From: an uncultured Flammeovirgaceae bacterium
GTDB taxonomy: Bacteria; Bacteroidota; Bacteroidia; Cytophagales; Cyclobacteriaceae
NCBI GenBank assembly: GCA_937138955.1
Contig: CAKZPJ010000831.1
Coordinates: forward strand, 1-15,630
Direction: 5' to 3'
Length of the DNA stretch: 15,630 nt
The notes below the pieces were generated by a model. The model saw nothing but the letters and a program-made list of their open reading frames with translations, made no database searches and was not told where the DNA came from. The translations under genes and the position numbers were made by a program. Positions 1-6,069 of the stretch are shown here, piece after piece (the first letter of the stretch is position 1; each line of letters begins with the position of its first letter).

Positions 1-82
1 AGCCGACGAGTGTCGGAAAAAGATTCCTAAGAAACAAGAAGAGTTAACTCAAATAGCTTCTAAATTCACTTATTTACTATGA
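1..82 (+). CDS. 3' end of an unidentified CDS (partial at left edge)
   Basis: Reading from base 2, the frame is open for 26 codons and stops with TGA at 80-82. That stop overlaps the ATG of the next gene (79-81) in an ATGA arrangement, the usual sign of translational coupling inside an operon. The visible tail is rich in Lys, Glu and Gln, with a cysteine near the start, and ends in a short hydrophobic stretch (FTYLL). I do not recognise the family. In this context it could be another arsenic/metal gene; a low-molecular-weight arsenate reductase tail is a weak guess. The rest lies outside the window. Confidence 0.5.
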   Translation, partial: ADECRKKIPKKQEELTQIASKFTYLL

Positions 83-513
83 AAAGATTACATATCAACG
101 TTAAGGTTCAGGACTTAGAGACTTCAATTGCTTTCTACGAAGGGCTATTTGCCAGTAAGCCCACCGTACTTAAATCGGATTACGCTAAGTGGATGCTAGA
201 TGATCCGCTGGTAAATTTCTCGATCAATCTTTCTAACGAGGAAAGCGGAATTGAGCATTTGGGAATTCAGGTAGATACGGAGCCCGAGCGTAACGAATTA
301 TTTAATCGCCTGGATAAAATTGAGGGAAAGCAGTTTAAAGAAGGAGAAACTGTCTGTTGTTACGCTCAGTCAACGAAGTCGTGGATTGCCGATCCTCAAG
401 GCGTTTCTTGGGAAATTTTCCAAACCCACGGAGCCTCCGAAGTAAATAAAATTGTATCGCAACAAGTATCTGAATCCGTGAATTCGTGCTGTACACCTGA
501 GGCTAAAGCTTAG
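79..513 (+). CDS. arsI: ArsI/CadI family metalloenzyme (VOC superfamily, probable C-As lyase)
   Basis: This 144-residue protein is a vicinal-oxygen-chelate (glyoxalase/dioxygenase) fold protein of the ArsI/CadI type. Characterised ArsI enzymes are cytoplasmic Fe(II)-dependent dioxygenases that cleave the carbon-arsenic bond of trivalent organoarsenicals; CadI relatives are cadmium-induced. Visible here are the N-terminal strand with His5 (LHINV), His60 (EHLGIQV) and Glu112 (GVSWEIF), which fit the metal triad, plus the vicinal pair Cys93-Cys94 (TVCCYAQ) expected to bind the arsenical. A second pair, Cys137-Cys138, lies in the short C-terminal tail. The length is normal for the family. The ATG overlaps the upstream stop, and the next gene starts 2 nt after its stop, so it sits inside an operon. 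Whether the substrate is an organoarsenical or another thiophilic metal cannot be told from sequence. Confidence 0.85.
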   Translation: MKRLHINVKVQDLETSIAFYEGLFASKPTVLKSDYAKWMLDDPLVNFSINLSNEESGIEHLGIQVDTEPERNELFNRLDKIEGKQFKEGETVCCYAQSTKSWIADPQGVSWEIFQTHGASEVNKIVSQQVSESVNSCCTPEAKA

Positions 514-515
514 GC

Positions 516-1169
516 ATGAAGAATGAAATAGATAAGATACATGACTATGAAGGAGACACTTGTCAGCGAGTGTTTCCTTTATTTGAGCAATACCGAGCGG
601 AACTCGTTCGGTACGTCAGACATCGTGTTAATGATCCAGGGCTAAGTGAAGCGTTGGTAAGTGATGTGCTGGTGAAGCTGTATCGGCACTGCGAAGAGCT
701 TTCAGAGGTTAAAAATATTCGGGCGTGGCTGTATCAAGTGACGCGCCGAACTGTCTACGACTACTTTCGGGAACAGTCAAAGCTATCAGCCTTTTCACCA
801 GAATTAGCCGAAGAAGATGCTTACCAGGAAAGTAGCATTACTACCGAGCTGGCATCTCTGATTCCGGTTCTTATTAATTGTTTGCCGAATAAGTACGCTA
901 TTCCGCTCCGAATGAGTGATTTGGAAGGCTTACCACAACAAGAAATTGCGCGCCAAATAAACCTTTCGCTCTCCGGTACAAAATCTCGTATTCAACGAGG
1001 GAGGCAGCAGTTGAAAGAACTGTTTCATCAGTGTCTACATCTCGAGTTTGATCAAAAGGGTATTCCAGTAGATTTTCAGGTAAAAGCTAATTGCAATATC
1101 CTATCGGAAGATAAACAGGCTAAATCAAAGCAGTCACAGAATTGCTCCACCAGCGACGAAAGATGCTGA
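516..1169 (+). CDS. sigZ: RNA polymerase sigma factor, SigZ-type (ECF)
   Basis: This 217-residue ECF-type sigma-70 factor directs RNA polymerase to a dedicated promoter set. Region 2 spans about residues 20-88 (from VFPLFEQYRAEL to VYDYFREQSK, with the RAWLYQVTRR core-binding/-10 segment). Region 4 spans about 112-172, with the helix-turn-helix around LPQQEIARQINLSLSGTKSRI. The segment after region 4 (CLHLEFDQKGIPVDF, 173-187) is typical of the SigZ subgroup and is followed by Cys193, Cys210 and Cys217 (also Cys16, Cys59, Cys122). It starts 2 nt after the ArsI stop, so co-translation is very likely. No anti-sigma factor is visible downstream; the next gene is convergent with a 13-nt gap. SigZ factors are often found beside arsenic genes in Bacteroidota. 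I infer a role in the same stress response; thiol or arsenite sensing by the Cys-rich tail is speculation. Confidence 0.85.
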   Translation: MKNEIDKIHDYEGDTCQRVFPLFEQYRAELVRYVRHRVNDPGLSEALVSDVLVKLYRHCEELSEVKNIRAWLYQVTRRTVYDYFREQSKLSAFSPELAEEDAYQESSITTELASLIPVLINCLPNKYAIPLRMSDLEGLPQQEIARQINLSLSGTKSRIQRGRQQLKELFHQCLHLEFDQKGIPVDFQVKANCNILSEDKQAKSKQSQNCSTSDERC

Positions 1170-1182
1170 ATCTAATTAGAAA

Positions 1183-2712
1183 CTATTGGGCTCTAACATT
1201 GGCATTCTCGTCGGGCGGCTCACAAAATGACACCAATTGCTCTTCTACGGAAGCATCCAAACTTACCGTATCGGGGTTCGGGTGGGTTTGCCGAAACCAG
1301 CTAATTAGTTCACTTTGCAGATGCTGCACTGTATCAGCTAAAGAGGGATCTGCATACAAATTCTCTGTTTCGTCAGGATCATTAATCACATCGTATAGGC
1401 GATGAGTTATTCCCGGGGCTGGATAACCCGTGGCGTAGCCTTGAGCTAAATCTCGTTTACCAGTGGTAAAAATATATTTCCAATGATCGGAGCGCACCAT
1501 CGCCTTATTGTCTGCTAAAAACTCAGAAAATACGTAACTTTTGTGGGTATCGGCCTTTTGCTGAATTAATGGTAGCAAGCTTTTACCCTGGACTGAAGCG
1601 AGAGGTGGGGCTTTAATTGCCTCCAGTAGGGTTGGTACTACATCCACAAATTCTGCCATAGGTTCCAATGCCTTACCCTCGGGTAAATGCCCTACGGCTT
1701 GCATAAGCAATGGTGCTTGCACTGCAGGTTCCCACATCATATGCTTTTCAAAACGTTTGTGGTCGTTTAGCAAATATCCATGATCGCCCAGGTATACAAC
1801 CATAGTATTCTCAGCCAATCCTAAAGAGTCAAGCCGGTTGAGAATTAATCCAATGTTCTTATCTAGATATTCCGCAGAAGCGTAGTATGCCGAAACAATG
1901 CCTCGCCGTTCCTCTTCAGTCAAGTCTCGAAAGATTTGAGGTACCCATTGGTCATCTTCGAGGCTTCCTTCGGGAAGGGGCATGTTTGCAGGGTCATATT
2001 TTCGGGCGTACTCAATAGGGAAGTTGAACGGAGAGTGCGGTTCATGAAACCCTACTACTAAACAAAAAGAAGTATCACGATTATCCGTCAGAAACTGATT
2101 GGCTTGCCGCGAGTACCACGTTCCGATATCATCAGCATCATAGCTATTGCCCGGTAGAGCATCGGCGTTCAACCAGATACGAGCGGGATCTCGGAATGGT
2201 TTCCATTGGGGGCGAACTGCCACACTATCCGGTACTTCACGTCCGGGGTTTTCTTCACGATAGGCAAAATAGTCTCTGCGTTCAATTTTAATATCGAAGC
2301 CGTGGTTCTTTTTATTGTTAAAGTGGTTTTTCCCTATGATTCCTGTTACATACCCTTCGTTTTTTAAATGATCGGCAATGGTTACCTGCTCTTCGGGAAA
2401 AGACGTTCTGAGTAACGTTACTCCGGTGGCGTGCGGGTACCGGCCGGTAATCAGAGATTGGCGAGAAGCACTACAAAGTGGTGCATTAGCGTAAGCTCTA
2501 TTGAACCGAACCCCTCGGGCAGCCATTCGGTCGAGATTGGGAGTTCTAATAACTTCGTTTCCGTAAGCACCAAGCACATTGGCCGAATGATCATCACCAA
2601 TAATGATAAGCACATTTTGTAAATCATCTGGCTCATCAATTTTCTCCGGCTGAGTGAGCGATTGACAGGAAAATATCGTCAAAAGACATAGAATAGCAAA
2701 TAAGTAGCGCAT
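1183..2712 (-). CDS. Lipoprotein sulfatase (S1 family, type I formylglycine)
   Basis: This alkaline-phosphatase-fold sulfatase hydrolyses sulfate esters, probably on a glycan. The frame is open from 2748, but I place the start at 2712, because this gives a classic lipoprotein signal peptide (MRYLFAILCLLTIFSC, cysteine at residue 17), so the enzyme is probably membrane-anchored. In the longer-frame numbering, the metal-binding Asp pair is at 52-53 (IIGDDH), the formylglycine motif C-S-A-S-R begins at Cys92 and is followed by TGRYPH, GKNHF holds Lys140/His142, FHEPH holds His235/His238, and GDHG gives Asp322/His323. The protein is about 509 residues, usual for S1 sulfatases, and looks intact. 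It is divergent from a Tat-exported isomerase-like gene and convergent with sigZ. There are no SusC/SusD genes in view, so the substrate is unknown. A matching formylglycine-generating enzyme or anaerobic maturase would have to be elsewhere. Confidence 0.85.
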   Translation of the reverse strand: MRYLFAILCLLTIFSCQSLTQPEKIDEPDDLQNVLIIIGDDHSANVLGAYGNEVIRTPNLDRMAARGVRFNRAYANAPLCSASRQSLITGRYPHATGVTLLRTSFPEEQVTIADHLKNEGYVTGIIGKNHFNNKKNHGFDIKIERRDYFAYREENPGREVPDSVAVRPQWKPFRDPARIWLNADALPGNSYDADDIGTWYSRQANQFLTDNRDTSFCLVVGFHEPHSPFNFPIEYARKYDPANMPLPEGSLEDDQWVPQIFRDLTEEERRGIVSAYYASAEYLDKNIGLILNRLDSLGLAENTMVVYLGDHGYLLNDHKRFEKHMMWEPAVQAPLLMQAVGHLPEGKALEPMAEFVDVVPTLLEAIKAPPLASVQGKSLLPLIQQKADTHKSYVFSEFLADNKAMVRSDHWKYIFTTGKRDLAQGYATGYPAPGITHRLYDVINDPDETENLYADPSLADTVQHLQSELISWFRQTHPNPDTVSLDASVEEQLVSFCEPPDENANVRAQ

Positions 2713-2788
2713 AGATGATATAAAAATAATTTGTACATTGACAGGCATATTAAAGCTATTTTTTCACATTTACACCTCCTAATCTACA

Positions 2789-3700
2789 ATGCATCGTCGT
2801 GAATTTCTATCAACTACTGCTCAGGCTTCACTTGGCGCACTAGCACTGCCGAGTTTTTCAAAATTATCACCGCTGTTTTTCAAGATGTCGCTGGCCGAGT
2901 GGTCGCTCCGCCAACCTATTCGTAAGGGAGCTATGACCAACCTAGATTTCCCCCGCTTAGCTAAGGAATTTTACGGTATTGACGCAGTGGAATACGTTAA
3001 TCAGTTTTTCCTTGATAAGGTGAAAGATCAGGCATATTTGAAAGAACTCAAGCAACGGGCGGACGACGTAGGCGTGACCAACGTGCTGATTATGTTGGAC
3101 TTATGGGAATTTCCTACGGCCAGTCCGGTAGAATCGGAAAGAATAAAGTCGGCAGAGAAGCACTACGAATGGATTGATGCGGCTCATACGTTAGGCTGTC
3201 ATGGTGTGCGAATTAATGCAAATGGCTACGAAGGTAAATCGCTTGAAGAAGCGGCTGACCTATTTGTAGATACCTTGATTCGTCTATCCGATTACGCTAA
3301 GACAATGGATATGAATATTATGGTGGAAAACCACGGAAATTATTCTTCTAATGGGAAGTGGCTTGCAATGGTGATGGAAAAAGCCAACCGTGATAACGTA
3401 GGTACATTACCAGACTTTGGAAATACTAAAATAGCTGAGAACGAAGAATACGACCGCTATCAGTTGGTAGAAGAATTAATGCCTTATGCTATTGGAGTGA
3501 GTGCTAAAGCTACGGAATTCAATCGTAAGGGTAAGGAAGCCAATATGGATTATGAGCGTCTGATGACTATTGTTAAAGATGCTGATTTCAATGGGTACGT
3601 TGGCATTGAGTTTGGCGGTAAGCTGGAAGAAATGCACAAAAAAGATGGCGTTATGCTCACGAAAAAGCTTTTGGAAAGAATAGGCGGTCAACTCTCTTAA
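2789..3700 (+). CDS. Tat-exported sugar phosphate isomerase/epimerase-like TIM-barrel protein
   Basis: This 303-residue protein is of the xylose-isomerase-like / AP-endonuclease-2 superfamily, whose members isomerise or epimerise sugars and polyols using a divalent metal. The N-terminus carries a twin-arginine signal (HRREFL at 2-7, then a hydrophobic stretch to about residue 20), so the folded protein is probably exported to the periplasm. Candidate metal ligands are Glu180 (IMVENHG, with His182), Asp209 (LPDFGNT) and Glu274 (VGIEFGG). Strand-end motifs such as HGVRINANG (138-146) fit the barrel. The gene is divergent from a sulfatase with a short shared control region, which suggests joint use in sugar catabolism (inference). 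A terminator-like structure follows it. Many Bacteroidota carry such Tat-marked paralogues with no known substrate, so no specific reaction is claimed. Confidence 0.8.
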   Translation: MHRREFLSTTAQASLGALALPSFSKLSPLFFKMSLAEWSLRQPIRKGAMTNLDFPRLAKEFYGIDAVEYVNQFFLDKVKDQAYLKELKQRADDVGVTNVLIMLDLWEFPTASPVESERIKSAEKHYEWIDAAHTLGCHGVRINANGYEGKSLEEAADLFVDTLIRLSDYAKTMDMNIMVENHGNYSSNGKWLAMVMEKANRDNVGTLPDFGNTKIAENEEYDRYQLVEELMPYAIGVSAKATEFNRKGKEANMDYERLMTIVKDADFNGYVGIEFGGKLEEMHKKDGVMLTKKLLERIGGQLS

Positions 3701-3727
3701 TAAGCTAGGTGCGTGGAGCTAGGAGTA

Positions 3728-3762
3728 ATAGGTAAAGCATAACCTATAAGGTTTGAATTTTT
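3728..3762 (+). terminator. Probable intrinsic terminator with two competing hairpins
   Basis: Two inverted repeats overlap 28 nt after the isomerase stop: ATAGGT-N8-ACCTAT (3728-3747) and AACCT-ATA-AGGTT (3741-3753). The second is followed by TGAATTTTT. The stem-plus-T-run arrangement suits a weak rho-independent terminator on the plus strand. The two stems share bases and cannot form together. Confidence 0.4.
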
Positions 3763-3899
3763 CCCTGCCCCGCACTCCAATCTCCCCGCCCGTTGTTAAT
3801 TCTTGTTAAATCTTACTAGGTATATTGGTGAATCGTTAGGTTTTAGCTATTTTCGAGGTTTATTTTGCACTTAATCACAACCCAACGGGATTACAACTA

Positions 3900-4448
3900 A
3901 TGAAGAAGATATTTTTTACCTTATTTATAATTACTGTTTTTAGCTCGTTATCTGGCTTTGCTCAGGATATTAAAATCGGATTTGTTCAGTCAGAATACGT
4001 ATTAGGGCTACTGCCTGAGGCGAAAGCAGCTCGACAAGATGTAGCGGCCTTTGAACGAAAGCTTAACAATAAACTGACCGCTATGCGTCAGGGGTTAGAA
4101 TTGCAGGCTGCACAATTACAGCAAGAAGCACCTAACCTTACTGATACTATTCGGACCATGCGCGAGCAGGAGCTTCAAGAACTCCAACAAGATATTTTGA
4201 GCGAACAAGAAACGGCTCAACAGCAAATGCAATTTAAAGTTATGCAAGCGATGAGTCCGTTACGCCAAAAAGTACAGCAGACTATAGATTCAGTGGCTCA
4301 ACTCAATGGTTATACGCATATCTTTCCATCGAGCGTTAACGGACAGGCTATGTTGATCTATACTAAAAACCCTGAAGAATCTAACGTAACCCCGCTGGTA
4401 ATAGACGCTTTAAAACTAACTAATCCAGCAGATACAACTGGGCAATAG
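3900..4448 (+). CDS. OmpH/Skp family periplasmic chaperone-like protein
   Basis: This 182-residue secreted protein has a Sec signal peptide (MKKIFFTLFIITVFSSLSGFAQ, cleavage expected after residue 21 or so). The mature region opens with DIKIGFVQSEYVLGLLPEA, the typical first strand and helix of OmpH/Skp. It continues through a long Gln/Glu-rich coiled coil (about 45-135) and ends with a short beta region (YTHIFPSSVNGQAMLIYT). Skp-type proteins are trimeric holdases that carry unfolded outer-membrane proteins across the periplasm. In Bacteroidota such genes usually sit beside bamA; here the gene stands alone between an isomerase and a convergent cluster, so it may be an additional paralogue. 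A 199-nt gap separates it from the upstream gene, so it probably has its own promoter. Confidence 0.8.
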   Translation: MKKIFFTLFIITVFSSLSGFAQDIKIGFVQSEYVLGLLPEAKAARQDVAAFERKLNNKLTAMRQGLELQAAQLQQEAPNLTDTIRTMREQELQELQQDILSEQETAQQQMQFKVMQAMSPLRQKVQQTIDSVAQLNGYTHIFPSSVNGQAMLIYTKNPEESNVTPLVIDALKLTNPADTTGQ

Positions 4449-4458
4449 CAACTTTTCA

Positions 4459-4534
4459 GCAGACTGTAAGCCAGTGAAACTACGCGATTTCCCTGAAGGC
4501 ATAGGCGTAATAGTCTGCGTCAAGCAGATTTAAT
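4459..4534 (+). other. Competing hairpins 3' of the ompH-like gene; possible terminator or structured RNA
   Basis: AGTCTGC (4512-4518) can pair with GCAGACT upstream (4459-4465), enclosing a nested TACGC/GCGTA stem (4481-4485 with 4505-4509). It can instead pair with GCAGATT downstream (4524-4530, one G-U pair, loop GTCAA), which is followed by TAAT. The downstream hairpin could act as a weak terminator for the ompH-like gene. The alternative pairing resembles an attenuator, but no plus-strand gene follows. Function unknown. Confidence 0.35.
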
Positions 4535-4682
4535 CCCTACTTATACCTGATGAATATCTCGTAAAACGATCAGCAGATCAAAACTAATAAAGTAAGCTGT
4601 AACAAATAAGGGGTTTCTTATTGTGCTAGCAGTAAGAATTTATATCGGCACTGTCGGAGATACGTTACCCGTTTTGCGTTTC
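4535..4682. other. Remainder of the convergent intergenic region
   Basis: No gene is seen here. There is a bulged hairpin CTGAT...CGT-AAA-ACGATCAG (4547-4573, with an 8-nt bulge) and a perfect stem AATAAG-GGGTTT-CTTATT (4605-4622), which lacks a following T-run in either direction. Either could help end transcripts from the two converging genes, but this is not shown. Confidence 0.3.
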
Positions 4683-5009
4683 CTACTTATTGACTTGCCC
4701 AATATCTAGCCGACTAATTTTGCCTTCGTTAGTTACCGTGAATTTGAAGTACACCTTGAATGTTCCCCACTGCCCAGCGTAGAAATCACCAATTAGGTCT
4801 TTGCCTTCATTCTCTATCTTATCAAGATGTAGGAATTTTTCTTTATGATTGAAAGCGTTGTCAAAGAAAGGCTTTAAATCCTTGGTATTGCTATCATCAG
4901 TAAATACAGCGTCAGCAGTAAAATGGCTGAACCAAGCATCTTTATCATTTGCTTGTAGAGACTCTATAGCTGATTTTACAGTTTCGTTTGTGAGTTTAGT
5001 AGTATCCAT
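4683..5009 (-). CDS. NTF2/SnoaL-like small protein
   Basis: The frame is open from 5066, but the ATG at 5009 is preferred: it is preceded by an A-rich stretch typical of Bacteroidota starts, and the family-like sequence begins there (MDTTKLTNETVKSAIESLQ). The resulting 108-residue protein has the pattern of the NTF2-like/SnoaL cone fold: an N-terminal helix, then DAWFSHFTADAVFTDD, a helix, and C-terminal strands (FKVYFKFTVTNEGKISRLDIG). Such proteins include polyketide cyclases, isomerases and non-catalytic ligand binders, and no catalytic pair can be assigned. It is the last gene of a minus-strand cluster and overlaps the end of a possible 39-codon ORF. It is presumably cytoplasmic, as no signal peptide is present with this start. 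Confidence 0.7.
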   Translation of the reverse strand: MDTTKLTNETVKSAIESLQANDKDAWFSHFTADAVFTDDSNTKDLKPFFDNAFNHKEKFLHLDKIENEGKDLIGDFYAGQWGTFKVYFKFTVTNEGKISRLDIGQVNK

Positions 5010-5115
5010 TATTAGTTTTTTGCGTTGAGTGATTTTTTTGTACGTAATTAATTTGGGCACTTGCACATGACGCTAGCAGATACACCACAATGCCTAATGC
5101 TATCCCCTCTATCAT
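4996..5115 (-). CDS. Possible small membrane/lipoprotein peptide, 39 aa
   Basis: A short ORF fits exactly between its neighbours. Its ATG (5115-5113) lies 5 nt after the stop of the DoxX-like gene, and its TAA (4998-4996) lies 14 nt inside the NTF2-like gene in another frame. The product begins MIEGIALGIVVYLLASCASA: a hydrophobic stretch with a lipobox-like L-A-S-C (Cys17), followed by a polar tail rich in Asn, Gln and Lys ending in GYY. This would suit a tiny lipoprotein or single-span membrane peptide. Against it, the N-region carries a Glu and no Lys/Arg, unlike a normal signal peptide, and chance ORFs of this size are common. I do not recognise a family. Confidence 0.35.
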   Translation of the reverse strand: MIEGIALGIVVYLLASCASAQINYVQKNHSTQKTNNGYY

Positions 5116-5120
5116 ACTTA

Positions 5121-5471
5121 CTATCCTTTTGCCAGTGGATGCTGTAAATAAATAATTAACAGGTTTAGAAAGAAGAAAGGTAGCTCAATGGCAAAACCTT
5201 TCAGGTCTTTATCCAGCAGGTGAAAGCACATAATAAGTAGGATAGTAGCGGCCATCAGGAAGTTTCCCCAGATAAAGGTTTTGGGAAAGGCGATGAATAC
5301 CGCGCTGAGCATCGTTACTACCCCCATCGCCATCAGCCCCACCGAACCGAAGTTCCATTTGCTGAACATGTCGATCATCTCGGGTTTTCCGGTGGTCATG
5401 GTGTAGCCTTGCTTGATTCCCATAAAAATGGCGAAGAGCATCAACGCTCCGTTAATAATTTTTACGATCAT
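5121..5471 (-). CDS. DoxX-like four-helix membrane protein
   Basis: This 116-residue integral membrane protein has four predicted spans at about residues 4-22, 41-62, 67-86 and 94-111. The length and the helix/loop pattern, including the loop with GYTMTTGKPEM between helices 1 and 2, resemble the DoxX-like family of small Bacteroidota membrane proteins, most of which have no known function. Its ATG overlaps the TGA of the methyltransferase gene by 4 nt (ATGA at 5471-5468), so the two are almost certainly co-translated. No catalytic residues can be assigned. A link with quinone or thiol redox chemistry is known for some DoxX/DoxD relatives but cannot be claimed here. Confidence 0.65.
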   Translation of the reverse strand: MIVKIINGALMLFAIFMGIKQGYTMTTGKPEMIDMFSKWNFGSVGLMAMGVVTMLSAVFIAFPKTFIWGNFLMAATILLIMCFHLLDKDLKGFAIELPFFFLNLLIIYLQHPLAKG

Positions 5472-5995
5472 AGTTTTGTCATTTTTAGTTTGCAGGCATA
5501 CATTTTCTGAGATCCGTAGCGGGAATTCCGCTCGCCTAACTTCTGAGCATAACTAAATCCTAGAGAATGTCCTAAACGCACTAAATTAGCAAAAGAAATG
5601 GGGTACGGAACCCATGGATTACTCTTTGTCGTATCATATTCCACCAGCAGAAGCGTGCCATCAATCTTAAGCTGCTCTTTAAGATCTTGAAGGAGTGTTT
5701 CTTTATCCTGAATGTAGTGAATGGAGTTAGCTAACATAAATCCATCGTAGAAGATATTACCGAAATTAAATTGGTTGAAATCAGCCTGAATAAATTCCAA
5801 ATCTACCCTGTTAATGAAAGTTTCTTTGAATTGCTGTTCCTGATCAATACCAATTATTTTGCTACCTGCCGGAAGTAAAGAAGCCAACGCCCGGCTGAAA
5901 AGTCCGGAACCACAGCCTAGATCGGCCCAAAGAGCCGGTTTTGGGCTGGTAGGTTTTCCGGCTTCAATAAGTGTGATTGCTTCGCTGATTGTCAT
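5468..5995 (-). CDS. Class I SAM-dependent methyltransferase (small)
   Basis: This 175-residue Rossmann-fold methyltransferase carries motif I, ADLGCGSGLF (24-33), which binds S-adenosylmethionine. It also has the acidic ribose-binding Asp51 (IIGIDQ), a motif III-like FIQADF (68-73), and a LANSIHYIQDKE segment followed by LLLVEYD (115-121), typical of the family. It is short: few residues precede motif I and there is no obvious substrate-recognition insert, so the substrate is not predictable. It overlaps the DoxX-like gene by 4 nt, and it follows the dehydrogenase gene after a 74-nt gap containing a strong hairpin. The neighbourhood suggests modification of a small molecule rather than of rRNA or DNA (inference). 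Confidence 0.75.
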   Translation of the reverse strand: MTISEAITLIEAGKPTSPKPALWADLGCGSGLFSRALASLLPAGSKIIGIDQEQQFKETFINRVDLEFIQADFNQFNFGNIFYDGFMLANSIHYIQDKETLLQDLKEQLKIDGTLLLVEYDTTKSNPWVPYPISFANLVRLGHSLGFSYAQKLGERNSRYGSQKMYACKLKMTKL

Positions 5996-6007
5996 TTTTC
6001 TTTTTGT

Positions 6008-6053
6008 AGGGACATAGTAATTATAGCAGGGACATCATTCATAATATCCCTGC
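6008..6053 (-). other. 10-bp stem-loop with a duplicated arm between SDR and methyltransferase genes
   Basis: In the minus-strand transcript GCAGGGATAT (6053-6044) pairs with ATGTCCCTGC (6035-6026) over 10 bp including one U-G pair, with an 8-nt loop. A second copy of ATGTCCCT lies at 6015-6008, just upstream of the methyltransferase start, and could compete for the same arm. There is no T-run, so it is not a standard terminator. A processing, stabilising or translation-control element is possible. Confidence 0.4.
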
Positions 6054-6069
6054 ATACCCATAAAAAGCT

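Noticed and set aside
1142..1405. 87-codon plus-strand frame overlapping sigZ and the sulfatase gene
   Set aside because: It lies antisense to a clear sulfatase with conserved motifs and has no plausible protein features.
2774..2780. AGGAGG-like sequence on the minus strand upstream of the sulfatase gene
   Set aside because: It is about 26 nt from the ATG at 2748 and over 60 nt from the preferred start at 2712, and the only ATG at proper distance is followed at once by TGA. Bacteroidota rarely use Shine-Dalgarno pairing.
3821..3870. Possible Bacteroidota promoter for the ompH-like gene (TTG at 3825, TATTTTCG at 3848, TATTTTGC at 3861)
   Set aside because: Each -7 candidate departs from TAnnTTTG and the -33 element is incomplete, so I could not choose one.
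4459..4520. Resemblance to a cobalamin riboswitch (ACTGTAAGCCAGTGAAA)
   Set aside because: The conserved blocks do not occur in the required order, and no gene lies downstream on that strand.
4547..4580. CTGATGA, the core motif of a hammerhead ribozyme
   Set aside because: The matching GAAA and cleavage-site elements with flanking stems are absent; the bases instead form a bulged hairpin. Chance match.
5010..5066. Longer N-terminus for the NTF2-like protein, starting at 5066
   Set aside because: The extra 19 residues are Lys-rich with no family similarity; the ATG at 5009 has the A-rich leader typical of these genomes.
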